DNA from: Agreia sp. COWG
GTDB lineage: Bacteria; Actinomycetota; Actinomycetes; Actinomycetales; Microbacteriaceae
Length of the DNA stretch: 64,000 bases
Direction: 5' to 3'
NCBI RefSeq assembly: GCF_904528075.1
Contig: NZ_LR882035.1
Location: 930,001 to 994,000 of the forward strand
Below are positions 31,777-40,155 of this stretch, in pieces. The notes under the pieces were generated by a model. That model had not been told where the DNA came from. It was given only the letters and a program-made list of their open reading frames with translations, and did no database searches. Position 1 is the first letter of the stretch. Each line of letters begins with the position of its first letter. The position numbers and the translations under genes were made by a program.

Positions 31777-32761
31777 CCTCATGCCCCGCCCTCCGTTCGA
31801 TCCTGAGCTCGCCACATTCCTCGCCGCCCTCGAGGCACGCGGGCCGTTGACCCTGACCACCGAGATGCTGCCCCGGATGCGCGTACTCGACATCACCGAA
31901 GAAGCGCTCGACGAGCGGCTGCGGTCCCGCGGATACGAGCGGCGAACGCTGACGGTGCCCGGCCACCTCGGGGATCCGATCACCCTCGCGGTCATCCAGC
32001 GGATCGGCCGAACCGGAGTCACGAGCGCGGTGTACACGATTCACGGCGGCGGGATGATGTTCGGCCACTACCTCGGCAACCTCGACTTGTACGACGACTG
32101 GCTGCTGGACGACCACGACATCGTGCTCATCAGCATCGACTACCGCCTTGCCCCTGAGTACCCCGACCCTTATCCGGTCGAGGACTGCTACGCCGGGCTC
32201 GTCTGGGTGCACGCCCACGCCCGCGAGCTCGGCATCGACCCCGAGCGCATCGTGATTGCCGGGCAGAGTGCCGGCGCCGGGCTCGCCGCCGGCACCGCCC
32301 TGCTCGCTCGCGACCGGAAAGGGCCGGCGCTCCTGGCGCAGATCCTGGTGTCACCCATGCTCGACGATCGCGACTCCACCGTGTCGACAAGGCAAATCGA
32401 CGGTGTAGGGGTCGCGGATCGGCAGATGACCTGCTTCGGCTGGGACGCCTACCTCGGCGCCCGACGAGCAGGCGGGGACGTGTCTATCTACGCAGCACCC
32501 GCGCGAGCGACCGACCTCTCCGGACTCCCGCGCACCTACATCGACTGCGGAAGCGCGGAGGTCTTCCGCGACGAGACGGTCGCCTATGCCACCGGGCTGT
32601 GGGCTGCCGGTGGTGACGCGGAGCTGCACGTGTGGCCGGGAGCATTCCACGGCTTCACGAGCATGATGCCGACCGCCACCATCTCGGTGAGCGCAACCGC
32701 AGCGCTGGCCGACTGGACCCGGCGACTTCTCGGTTCAGGTGCCCGCCAAGGGATGATCTAA
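31769..32761 (+). CDS. Alpha/beta hydrolase, hormone-sensitive-lipase type esterase
   Basis: 330 aa. HGGGMMFGH forms the oxyanion hole, SIDYRLAPEYPDPYPVEDC precedes the nucleophile elbow GQSAG (Ser near 168), and GAFHGF near the C-terminus supplies the catalytic His; the Asp is in the DETVAYA region. This is the family IV carboxylesterase/acetyl-hydrolase group. No signal peptide, so it is cytosolic. Overlap with the MFS gene implies a shared substrate. Confidence 0.88.
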   Translation: MSDLMPRPPFDPELATFLAALEARGPLTLTTEMLPRMRVLDITEEALDERLRSRGYERRTLTVPGHLGDPITLAVIQRIGRTGVTSAVYTIHGGGMMFGHYLGNLDLYDDWLLDDHDIVLISIDYRLAPEYPDPYPVEDCYAGLVWVHAHARELGIDPERIVIAGQSAGAGLAAGTALLARDRKGPALLAQILVSPMLDDRDSTVSTRQIDGVGVADRQMTCFGWDAYLGARRAGGDVSIYAAPARATDLSGLPRTYIDCGSAEVFRDETVAYATGLWAAGGDAELHVWPGAFHGFTSMMPTATISVSATAALADWTRRLLGSGARQGMI

Positions 32762-32796
32762 CGGGCACCTGCCTCGCACTCCCTGATGGTTCCGGT

Positions 32797-32838
32797 GTCT
32801 CGAAACTTATCCGTCTCGAAACCCATGGAATACAACAC
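32797..32838 (+). repeat. 42-bp GTCTCG element E5
   Basis: Module GTCTCGAAACTTATCC, then dyad arms GTCTCGAAACCC and GGAATACAACAC around AT (32825-32826). The first 10 bases occur twice, 16 bp apart. It is 35 bp after the hydrolase stop. Confidence 0.65.
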
Positions 32839-32890
32839 CACCGTGTTGCAGACCCGGTGGGTGGAGATCTATCGCTTGATCACGCTTCTC

Positions 32891-32896
32891 TAGACT
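32891..32896 (+). promoter_or_regulatory. Predicted leaderless promoter of the CynX-like transporter
   Basis: TAGACT ends 6 bp before the ATG at 32903. The same hexamer precedes recG. Confidence 0.5.
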
Positions 32897-32902
32897 CGGG
32901 GG

Positions 32903-34123
32903 ATGCCCGATAGTCGTCGCCTCCCACTATGGGCAGGGCGCACGGCAGCGCTCGTTGGCATCGTTCTCGTTGCCTTCACACTGCGCCAGGCGGTGGCGGC
33001 GATATCGCCGATCGTCGGCGACATCCGCGTGGACATTCCCCTTTCGAACCTCGACGTCGGCTGGCTCGGAACCCTGCCACCTCTTCTCTTCGCAGCATCC
33101 GGGTTCATCGCGCCTCGTGTCGCTCGCAGGCTCGGTCTTGACGGCGGCATCGTTCTCGCCCTGCTGCTCATGACCGTGGGCCATCTCCTTCGCGCGTTCG
33201 CACCAGGAGTCGCGGTGCTGCTCGTCGGCAGCATCATCGCGTTCGCCGGGACGGGGATCGGCAACGTGCTTCTACCCTCTGTTGTCCGGCGCTACTTCCC
33301 CGACCGGGTGGCCCTGCTGACCGCGGTCTACGCCTGCATCGTCGGGGTGAGTACCGCGGTGCCAGCCGCCCTCTCGGCGCCGATAGCCCAGCAGGCCGGC
33401 TGGCGATTCTCCCTTGGCGTCTGGTCGGTGACGTCGATCGCCGCGCTCATTCCGTGGCTTGTCATCTTCGTGCAGGAACGCCGCAAGCGAGCGTCGGATG
33501 CCACTATCGACGAGCCTCCGCGTCCCACCCTCGTCACGGGTCTGTGGCGGTCCCGAGTGGCGATGTCGATAACCCTCGTGTTCTCGACCAGCACGATCCT
33601 CACCTATGCGAGTTTCGCGTGGCTGCCCGAGATCCTTGGTGACATTGCTGGGTCGACACCGACTGAGGGTGGCGTGCTGCTCGCCGTCACCGGTCTCATC
33701 AGTGTGCCCGGCGCGCTCCTCGCCCCTCTTTTCGTCGCACGGCTAAGGAATGTCGGCTGGCTGATCGCCGCCGGCACCGTCAGCTTCGTGATCGGCTACC
33801 TCGGCCTCCTGCTCGCGCCCGCGCCACTCACCCTGCTCTGGGTACTGCTCATCGGCTTGGGATCGATACTCTTTCCGGTCTGCCTCGTGCTCATCAATGC
33901 CCGCACCCGAACCCCCGCCGGCACTGTCGCACTCAGTGGCTTCGCCCAGGGGGTCGCGTATGCGCTCGGCGCGCTCGGCCCGCTGCTGGTCGGGCTGTTC
34001 CACGACCTCAGTGGCGGGTGGACCGTGCCGCTGCTGTTTCTGCTCGCTGTCGCCCTTGCGGCAATCATCCCCGCGATCACGCTTGCCAAACCCGCTTTCG
34101 TCGAGGATGAACTCGCCCGCTAG
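32903..34123 (+). CDS. MFS transporter, CynX/NimT family
   Basis: 406 aa with 12 apparent helices. N-terminal FTLRQAVAAISPIVGDI and GTLPPLLFAASGFIAPRVARRLG, plus GTGIGNVLLPSVVRRYFPDR, are characteristic of the CynX/NimT (cyanate or 2-nitroimidazole transporter) branch. Substrate unknown. The leaderless -10 box sets the start. Followed after about 200 bp by a MerR-type regulator gene. Confidence 0.87.
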   Translation: MPDSRRLPLWAGRTAALVGIVLVAFTLRQAVAAISPIVGDIRVDIPLSNLDVGWLGTLPPLLFAASGFIAPRVARRLGLDGGIVLALLLMTVGHLLRAFAPGVAVLLVGSIIAFAGTGIGNVLLPSVVRRYFPDRVALLTAVYACIVGVSTAVPAALSAPIAQQAGWRFSLGVWSVTSIAALIPWLVIFVQERRKRASDATIDEPPRPTLVTGLWRSRVAMSITLVFSTSTILTYASFAWLPEILGDIAGSTPTEGGVLLAVTGLISVPGALLAPLFVARLRNVGWLIAAGTVSFVIGYLGLLLAPAPLTLLWVLLIGLGSILFPVCLVLINARTRTPAGTVALSGFAQGVAYALGALGPLLVGLFHDLSGGWTVPLLFLLAVALAAIIPAITLAKPAFVEDELAR

Positions 34124-34190
34124 CGCTGCCGTCATACCGCGAAGAGCGCGGCAAGAGTAAGACGTGCTGACGGCGAGATAATCACGAGCC

Positions 34191-34225
34191 GCCCGCCCGC
34201 CCGCCCGCCCGCCCGCCCGCCCGCC
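34191..34225. repeat. GCCC tetranucleotide tandem repeat
   Basis: Eight full GCCC units plus GCC, flanked by a further GCC on the left, in the intergenic region 95 bp before the MerR-type gene. Such runs slip during replication. Confidence 0.95.
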
Positions 34226-34319
34226 TGGCGTCGGCGTGCTGCGCGAGAGCGAGTTGCACCTGCCGCAGCGTCATGTGGTCTGCTGGAAGCACATCACGTC
34301 CCACGCCGAAAGGTCAGCT

Positions 34320-35219
34320 ATGCACCCGTTCCCGACCCCGCCCCGAGAGGTCCTGATCGGCGACGCCGCAGCGTTCGTCGGCATCACTCCCCGCGCCATC
34401 CGCCACTACCACCAGTTCGGTCTGCTTCCGGAGCGCGAGCGGGGTGGCGACGGGCGCCGACGGTACGGCTACGAGGAGATCATCCGGCTGCTCTGGATCA
34501 GGCGAATGGCCGACGCGGGAATAGCCCTCGACGATATCCGCGACGCATTCGCTGGCGCCGCGCCGGGTGGCGTCGGGAACGGCGATGACGTCGCAGACGT
34601 GCTCGCGCGGCTCGAGGACACTCTCGCCGCCCAGGAGACCGAGCTGCGAAGGAAGCGTGCGTCTGTGCAACGCATGCGCACCCTCGGCAGTCGGCTGGGA
34701 CTGCTCGACGACATCGTCTCCCACCGACTCGAGGCCGCACCCGAGGGCTCGCTGCGCCAGGCCGACCTCGACACCCTGTTGGTCACTGAACGAATCTTCG
34801 GTCCGCTCGGTGCCGTTATGCAGGCGGGCCGCTTCGTCGCGCTGGCTCTCGATCCTGCGCTGCGCGCCGAGTCCGACCGTGTCGACGCACGTGAGGAGGC
34901 GCTTGATGACACGGTCGCCGTCGACGACCCGCGGGTGGCGCAGGTGGCCGCCGAGCGGCATGCCTTCGAGACCGCGCTGATGCGGCTCATCGAGGAGTCC
35001 GGCCAGCTGGAGGAGGACGACGCCATCTTCGACGCCTGGGACGAGTCGCACCCGCCAGAGGCGGCCCGTCCGGTTCCCGACCCCGACACCGTAAGAAGCG
35101 CCGGAGCGAGGAGCGCGGCGGAGATCATCTGGAGTATGCCCTACGACTTCTCCCCGGCGCGCAATCGCAGCATGGAGCTGGCGGTGCAACTCGGCGCGGC
35201 GGCAGCGGCGACACCCTGA
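34320..35219 (+). CDS. MerR-family transcriptional regulator
   Basis: 299 aa, long for the family. N-terminal winged helix: EVLIGDAAAFVGITPRAIRHYHQFGLLPE, then GRRRYGYEEIIRLLWIRRM, the classic MerR DNA-binding layout. A coiled dimer helix (about 95-125) and a long effector domain of about 170 residues follow. No metal-binding cysteines, so it probably senses an organic ligand. GAAAGG precedes the ATG. A slipping GCCC repeat lies upstream. Confidence 0.88.
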   Translation: MHPFPTPPREVLIGDAAAFVGITPRAIRHYHQFGLLPERERGGDGRRRYGYEEIIRLLWIRRMADAGIALDDIRDAFAGAAPGGVGNGDDVADVLARLEDTLAAQETELRRKRASVQRMRTLGSRLGLLDDIVSHRLEAAPEGSLRQADLDTLLVTERIFGPLGAVMQAGRFVALALDPALRAESDRVDAREEALDDTVAVDDPRVAQVAAERHAFETALMRLIEESGQLEEDDAIFDAWDESHPPEAARPVPDPDTVRSAGARSAAEIIWSMPYDFSPARNRSMELAVQLGAAAAATP

Positions 35220-35312
35220 TTGAGTTCTACAGCCACGGCGCGAAGGCTTCGTGCCAGATAGTGACAGCCGTCTGCCGAGGAATCGGTGTTCGCCCGGGTT
35301 GTGTCGGTCTGT

Positions 35313-35756
35313 TTACTGCGCCGCTAGAAAGACGCCGCGGTCTTCGATGAGTTTCTGCAGGTAGCGCCTGAGAACCAGCTTCTCTGTAAGGCGACCGACC
35401 GCACCGAACGGTGCGGCGAAGCGGATGCGGTCGATCATCACGGATCCGTTCGTCGTGTCCTCGAAGCGATGCTCGTGGTGAAACGACGTGAAAGGACCGC
35501 GGGTCTGCTCGTCGACGAAGCGGAGCGGGGCTTCAAATTCGGTGACCGTGCTCGTCAGGGTGAAGTTGACCCCGAAGTGGCGAGCGCTCCACGTCACCTC
35601 CTGCCCCAGCCCGATGAGTCCACCCGTGACTCCGGCCACGGCTCTTTCCGCGGAGGCGGCCTGGGACTCGGTGTGGGCGTCGATGTTCCTCGCCAGATCG
35701 AACATCACCGCGGCCGGTTTGCTCGAGCGGGTCACGCATTCGAAAGAGGACACCAT
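35313..35756 (-). CDS. SRPBCC-fold (START-like) protein
   Basis: 147 aa from ATG at 35756. FECVTRSSKPAAVMFDLARN, VTEFEAPLRFVDEQTRGPF, SFHHEHRFEDTTNGSVMIDRI and a C-terminal helix (LVLRRYLQKLIEDRGVFL) match the polyketide-cyclase/dehydrase-like SRPBCC group often annotated as cell-division inhibitor-like. Binds a hydrophobic ligand in related proteins; ligand unknown here. The longer frame upstream is spurious. Confidence 0.8.
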   Translation of the reverse strand: MVSSFECVTRSSKPAAVMFDLARNIDAHTESQAASAERAVAGVTGGLIGLGQEVTWSARHFGVNFTLTSTVTEFEAPLRFVDEQTRGPFTSFHHEHRFEDTTNGSVMIDRIRFAAPFGAVGRLTEKLVLRRYLQKLIEDRGVFLAAQ

Positions 35757-35833
35757 GGCTCCATCTTGGGCTATCCGCTCCGAGAAGCGGGGAGAACCAA
35801 TCGCTGCCTGCTGAGTGATCGGCTTATGGGCAG

Positions 35834-36073
35834 TCAGCGTCGTTTGTCTCGGAACGTCCTTATGGCCCCGATGATGATCAAGATGATTCCGGCCGGAACA
35901 CCGACGATCATGAGAGTGGTACTGCGTCCTCCGGCGGGCCCGGTCTGCGAAACTATCGACCACCCGATGATGATCAGCGACAGCGCGGCTAGCCCGATGC
36001 CGAGGTAGATGACGGAGGGTCCCCACCTCTGATCTTTCGACTGAGACGACGCTGCGGTCTTCTTGATAAACAT
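35834..36073 (-). CDS. Small two-helix membrane protein
   Basis: 79 aa with two hydrophobic helices (VIYLGIGLAALSLIIIGWSI and TLMIVGVPAGIILIIIGAI) separated by a Gly/Pro/Arg turn, ending in TFRDKRR. No family recognised. Lies 77 bp upstream of the SRPBCC gene on the same strand. Confidence 0.7.
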   Translation of the reverse strand: MFIKKTAASSQSKDQRWGPSVIYLGIGLAALSLIIIGWSIVSQTGPAGGRSTTLMIVGVPAGIILIIIGAIRTFRDKRR

Positions 36074-36125
36074 GAGCGCAGGCTATATGGGGCTCTTCGC
36101 CAGTAGCAATCCGGGGTCGCACTGC

Positions 36126-36404
36126 TCAGAGAAGTTCGTCTTGAGCCATCGCTTTGAATCTTCCGCTGGAGTCCTCGACCGCTTGCCCTGATGTCAGGGC
36201 CTCTAGCAGCGGGGGAGAGAAGTTGTGCTCCCCAATACCGGTGACCAGTCGGAGTATGTCCGCGTGGGTTCGATGGCGAAAGTGCTCAACCTGAGCGGCG
36301 CCGTGCCCCGACCAGTCGGCTCCTTTGTCGTTGTAACCCGCGATCATGCCGAGCACTTCGACGAGCTGTTGTCTGGGCCGCCGGCCGTGAAAGATTGCTC
36401 TCAT
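36126..36404 (-). CDS. Hypothetical protein
   Basis: 92 aa, begins MRAIFHGRRPRQQLVEVL. Soluble, His-rich middle (VEHFRHRTHADILRLV), ends AMAQDELL. Not recognised; composition is consistent with a real small gene, but it may be a truncated remnant. Confidence 0.5.
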   Translation of the reverse strand: MRAIFHGRRPRQQLVEVLGMIAGYNDKGADWSGHGAAQVEHFRHRTHADILRLVTGIGEHNFSPPLLEALTSGQAVEDSSGRFKAMAQDELL

Positions 36405-36457
36405 TGAGATCCGAGCATCGCATCAACACACGAAATATTCACGCCGCGGCGCCGAGC

Positions 36458-36823
36458 TCAGCGACCGACGATCTTGGGATGCACGAGCTTCTTTCCGACG
36501 CAGATCAGTTCGGCGACCTCGACGACCGCATCGTCGGGCAGGTCCGGGTAGTAGTTCTCTCGAAGCTGTTCGCCGAACCGTGTCATGTCGGTTGCGGCCG
36601 GCTGATGCGCCTGCTCTGCTGTGAGCTCGTCGAGGCGATACCGCCGCACGACGGTGATGTACCCCTCGAGTGCCGCGGCGGTGGGATGGTCATCGAACAC
36701 GAATATGGATGCTCCGACCCTTATCGATTCGTTCCACCGCACCGTGGTGACCTTCTCTCCGCTCACGAGCGCGTCGTAGTGCTTTCGATGAAAGCGAACG
36801 AGGTGTGGAGTGTTGTCAGTCAC
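36458..36823 (-). CDS. ASCH-domain protein (copy 2)
   Basis: 121 aa from a GTG. Same ASCH pattern as the copy at 20158: FHRKHYDALVSGEKVTTVRW, FVFDDHP, YYPDLPDDAVVEVAEL. It has a longer tail (ICVGKKLVHPKIVGR) that is probably the native end. CAAGATGG starts 12 bp before the start codon, as in copy 1. The two copies face each other across the accessory region. Confidence 0.82.
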   Translation of the reverse strand: MTDNTPHLVRFHRKHYDALVSGEKVTTVRWNESIRVGASIFVFDDHPTAAALEGYITVVRRYRLDELTAEQAHQPAATDMTRFGEQLRENYYPDLPDDAVVEVAELICVGKKLVHPKIVGR

Positions 36824-36979
36824 GCGACCATCTTGTCGCAGCCTCATCCGATTCCACGCAGGGGCACCTGGATGCCCGGGGGTGCACCACGCGTACGACC
36901 GCGATGCACAGCTCTGGCACGCTGTGACTGCCCGGTGGGCCGACTCGCCGGCGGCCCGCGCTCCTGCGAACATGGAGGC

Positions 36980-38635
36980 ATGACCGCAACACTCGTGGCC
37001 AAGGGCCTGGCCGGAGGCCACGCTCACCGCACACTCTTCTCCTCACTCGATCTCACCGTCGCACCCGGCGACGTCGTCGGCGTCGTCGGCGCTAATGGCG
37101 CGGGCAAATCCACGCTGCTTCGCATTCTGGCCGGCATCGACGCGCCCCTCGAGGGCGCCGTCACGCTCGCCCCGGGCGATGCCTTCGTCGGCTGGCTGCC
37201 GCAGGAGCACGAGCGCGTCGAGGGGGAGACCGTGGCCGCGTACGTCGGCCGGCGCACCGGCACGACGCTGGCCACCGCCGAGATGGATGCGGCCGCCGAG
37301 GCGCTCGGGGAGACGGCGCCCGCCGCATCCGGTGCCGAAGACCCCGCCGACGTCTATTCGGCGGCGCTCGAGCGCTGGCTCGCCAGCGGTGCGGCCGACC
37401 TCGACGACCGGCTGCCGGTGGTGCTCGCCGAGCTCGGCCTCTCGCTGTCGGCGGATGCGCTGATGACCTCGCTCTCGGGCGGCCAGGCGGCCCGCGTCGG
37501 CCTCGCGGCGCTGCTGCTCTCTCGCTTCGACATCGTGCTGCTCGACGAGCCCACCAACGATCTCGATCTCGACGGGCTCGAGCGGCTGGAGTCGTTCATC
37601 CGGGGCCTGCGCGGGGGAGTCGTGCTCGTCAGTCACGACCGCGAGTTTCTGGCATCGAGCGTCACCCGCGTCGTCGAGCTCGATCTGGCGCAGGGCTCCA
37701 ATCGGGTCTACGGCGGAGGGTACGACTCCTTTCTCGAGGAGCGCGAGACGGCGAAGCGGCACGCCCGCGAGGAGTACGACGAGTTCGCCGAGAAGAAGGC
37801 CGACCTCGTGGGCCGGGCGCGCACCCAGCGCGAGTGGTCGAGCCAGGGCGTGCGGAACGCGATGAAGAAGTCTCCCGACAATGACAAGATCCGCCGCAAG
37901 GCCGCCGCCGAGTCCAGCGAGAAGCAGGCGCAGAAGGTGCGGCAGATGGAGAGCCGGATCGCGCGGCTCGACGAGGTCGAGGAGCCGCGCAAGGAATGGC
38001 AGCTGCAGTTCACGATCGGCTCTGCGCCGCGTTCGAGCTCGGTGGTCTCGACGCTGTCGGCCGCGGTACTGCACCAGGGCGACTTCACCCTCGGGCCGGT
38101 CTCGCTGCAGGTCGACGCCGGCGACCGCATCGGCATCACCGGGCCGAACGGGGCCGGAAAGTCGACGCTGCTGCGGCTGCTGCTCGGTCGCACGGAGCCC
38201 GACGCGGGATCGGCCAGCCTCGGCGCGAGCGTGGCCATCGGCGAGATCGACCAGGCGCGGGCGGTGCTCGCGGGCGCCGACACCTTGGCCACGAGCTTCG
38301 AGGCGCAGGTGCCGGATTGGCCGGTGGCCGAGGTGCGCACGCTGCTCGCCAAGTTCGGGCTGAAGGCCGACCACGTGTCGCGCTCGGTCGACGAGCTGTC
38401 GCCCGGCGAGCGCACCCGCGCCGGGCTCGCGCTGCTGCAGGCGCGAGGCGTGAACCTGCTGGTGCTCGACGAGCCCACGAACCACCTCGACCTGGTGGCG
38501 ATCGAGCAGCTCGAGCAGGCGCTTGAATCCTACGAGGGAACGCTGCTGCTGGTCACTCACGACCGCCGCATGCTCGAGACCGTGCGCCTGAATCGCAGCT
38601 GGCACGTCGAATCCGGCTCTGTGACCGAGCGGTAG
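36980..38635 (+). CDS. ABC-F family ATPase
   Basis: 551 aa with two ABC domains and no membrane helices. First Walker A is GANGAGKST and signature LSGGQ; second Walker A is GPNGAGKST and signature LSPGER; both Walker B motifs are LDEPTN. The charged linker between them (about 245-340) is the ribosome-contacting P-site tip region. ABC-F proteins act on stalled or antibiotic-bound ribosomes; some give resistance. Substrate class is not deducible. The stop codon is embedded in the coaD promoter. Confidence 0.92.
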   Translation: MTATLVAKGLAGGHAHRTLFSSLDLTVAPGDVVGVVGANGAGKSTLLRILAGIDAPLEGAVTLAPGDAFVGWLPQEHERVEGETVAAYVGRRTGTTLATAEMDAAAEALGETAPAASGAEDPADVYSAALERWLASGAADLDDRLPVVLAELGLSLSADALMTSLSGGQAARVGLAALLLSRFDIVLLDEPTNDLDLDGLERLESFIRGLRGGVVLVSHDREFLASSVTRVVELDLAQGSNRVYGGGYDSFLEERETAKRHAREEYDEFAEKKADLVGRARTQREWSSQGVRNAMKKSPDNDKIRRKAAAESSEKQAQKVRQMESRIARLDEVEEPRKEWQLQFTIGSAPRSSSVVSTLSAAVLHQGDFTLGPVSLQVDAGDRIGITGPNGAGKSTLLRLLLGRTEPDAGSASLGASVAIGEIDQARAVLAGADTLATSFEAQVPDWPVAEVRTLLAKFGLKADHVSRSVDELSPGERTRAGLALLQARGVNLLVLDEPTNHLDLVAIEQLEQALESYEGTLLLVTHDRRMLETVRLNRSWHVESGSVTER

Positions 38636-38638
38636 GGT
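38633..38638 (+). promoter_or_regulatory. Predicted leaderless promoter of coaD
   Basis: TAGGGT ends 6 bp before the coaD ATG; its first three bases are the stop codon of the ABC-F gene. Confidence 0.5.
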
Positions 38639-38644
38639 CGAAAG

Positions 38645-39127
38645 ATGACCAGCGTCGCCGTAGTGCCCGGTTCGTTCGACCCCGTGACCCTCGGTCACCT
38701 CGATGTGATCGAGCGTGCCGCCAGGCTGTTCGACGAGGTGCACGTTCTCGTCGTGCACAACCCGGCGAAGACCGCGCTGCTGCCCATCGTGAACCGCGTT
38801 CAGCTCATCGAACAGTCGATCGCCGAGAGGCAGCTGTCCGGCACCATCGTGGTCAACTCGTGGAGCGTGGGTCTTCTGGTGGACTACTGCACCGAGGTGG
38901 GTGCGAGGGCCCTGGTCAAGGGCATCCGGTCTCAGGTCGACGTGGCCTACGAGACGCCCATGGCCATCGTGAACCGCAATCTGGCGGGGGTGGAGACGAT
39001 CTTTCTGCTGCCCGACCCGGCCCACGCGCACGTGTCGAGCTCGCTCGTGCGGCAGGTGTCGTCGCTCGGCGGCGACATCTCTCCGTACGTTCCCGACGTG
39101 GTCAAGCGCTTCCTCGACACGCAATAG
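38645..39127 (+). CDS. coaD: Pantetheine-phosphate adenylyltransferase
   Basis: 160 aa, normal length. [20 protein letters not shown] holds the nucleotidyltransferase TxGH motif (about 15-18), and VSSSLVRQ near residue 130 the second ATP-binding motif. CoaD transfers AMP to 4'-phosphopantetheine to make dephospho-CoA. In related actinobacteria coaD usually lies near recG, rpmF and rnc; here it is separated from both by inserted DNA. Confidence 0.96.
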   Translation: MTSVAVVPGSFDPVTLGHLDVIERAARLFDEVHVLVVHNPAKTALLPIVNRVQLIEQSIAERQLSGTIVVNSWSVGLLVDYCTEVGARALVKGIRSQVDVAYETPMAIVNRNLAGVETIFLLPDPAHAHVSSSLVRQVSSLGGDISPYVPDVVKRFLDTQ

Positions 39128-39153
39128 AAACGTGCGGGTGGGAGAATGGAGAC

Positions 39154-40155
39154 ATGTCTGATCTCTCCATCGGCTACGCCGCCATGCTCGAGCAGTTCCA
39201 CCCCACCGAGGCAGTCGCACTGTCGGCTCTGGCCGAGCAGCACGGCTTCACGGGCGTGATGGCGGCTGACCACTTTCAACCCTGGGTTCCCCAGCAGGGC
39301 CAGAGCGCCTTCGTGTGGGAGGTGCTCGCCGCCCTGGGAGAGCGCACCACCGGCGACTTCGGCCCCGGGGTCACCGCGCCCACGTTCCGCTGGCACCCCG
39401 CGATGGTGGCCCAGGCATCCGCGACCCTGGGCGCCATGTACCCGGGTCGGCACTGGCTCGGGCTCGGCTCGGGCGAGGCGCTGAACGAGCACATCGTGGG
39501 CGGTTACTGGCCAGAGGCTCCCGAGCGCATCAACCGCATGTTCGAGGCCATCGAGATCATCAACAAGCTCTTCACCGCGTCGATCGCGGGCAAAGACGTG
39601 AAGCACTCGGGCCAGTTCTACAAGCTCGAGTCGACTCGCCTGTGGACGATGCCGCCCGTCGCCCCCGAGATTCTCGTGGCCACGGCGGGCCCCGTCACCG
39701 CCAAGCGCGCGGGGCGCCACGTCGACGGGCTCATCACCGTCGGGGCTCCGCTGTCGAAGATCGAGGGCCTGTTCGCCAAGTTCGAAGAGGGCGCCCGCGA
39801 GGCCGGCAAAGACCCGTCGACCATGCCGCGCGTGCTGCAGCTGCACATGTCGTGGGCAGAGACCGACGAGATCGCCCTGGTCAACGCCATGACCGAGTGG
39901 CCGAACGGCGGCATGAAGTTTCCGAAGGGCGACATCCGCTCTCCCTTCGAACTCGAGCAGATGGCCAAGCTGGTGCGCCCCGAGGACTTCGAGGGCCGCC
40001 TCGTGATCTCGAGCGACCCCGACGTGCACCGCGCCTACATTCAGAGCTTCATCGACCTGGGCTTCGACCGCGTCTACCTGCACAACGTTGGCCGCAACCA
40101 GAAGGAGTGGATCGAGGTCTTCGGCCGCGACGTTCTGCCGAAGCTGCACCGCTAG
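39154..40155 (+). CDS. F420-dependent oxidoreductase, glucose-6-phosphate dehydrogenase-like (FGD family)
   Basis: 333 aa luciferase-like (LLM) TIM barrel. [50 protein letters not shown] and YLHNVGRNQ match the F420-dependent G6PDH-family subgroup; the DHFQPW His-Trp region is part of the active site in that family. Probably reduces or uses F420 with a sugar phosphate or alcohol. GGAG sits just before the ATG, and GAGAAT 6 bp before it could serve as a leaderless -10. cofE overlaps its stop. Confidence 0.88.
   Translation: MSDLSIGYAAMLEQFHPTEAVALSALAEQHGFTGVMAADHFQPWVPQQGQSAFVWEVLAALGERTTGDFGPGVTAPTFRWHPAMVAQASATLGAMYPGRHWLGLGSGEALNEHIVGGYWPEAPERINRMFEAIEIINKLFTASIAGKDVKHSGQFYKLESTRLWTMPPVAPEILVATAGPVTAKRAGRHVDGLITVGAPLSKIEGLFAKFEEGAREAGKDPSTMPRVLQLHMSWAETDEIALVNAMTEWPNGGMKFPKGDIRSPFELEQMAKLVRPEDFEGRLVISSDPDVHRAYIQSFIDLGFDRVYLHNVGRNQKEWIEVFGRDVLPKLHR

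Noticed and set aside
16016-32838. The 42-bp elements as integron attC sites
   Set aside because: No tyrosine integrase gene is present, orientation is mixed, and the core lacks the attC 1L/2L-2R/1R layout; the dyad fits a serine-recombinase site or REP-like repeat better.
16143-32838. The same elements as intrinsic terminators
   Set aside because: Stems are interrupted, no U-run follows, and the extra 16-bp module has no role in a terminator; termination as a side effect is not excluded.
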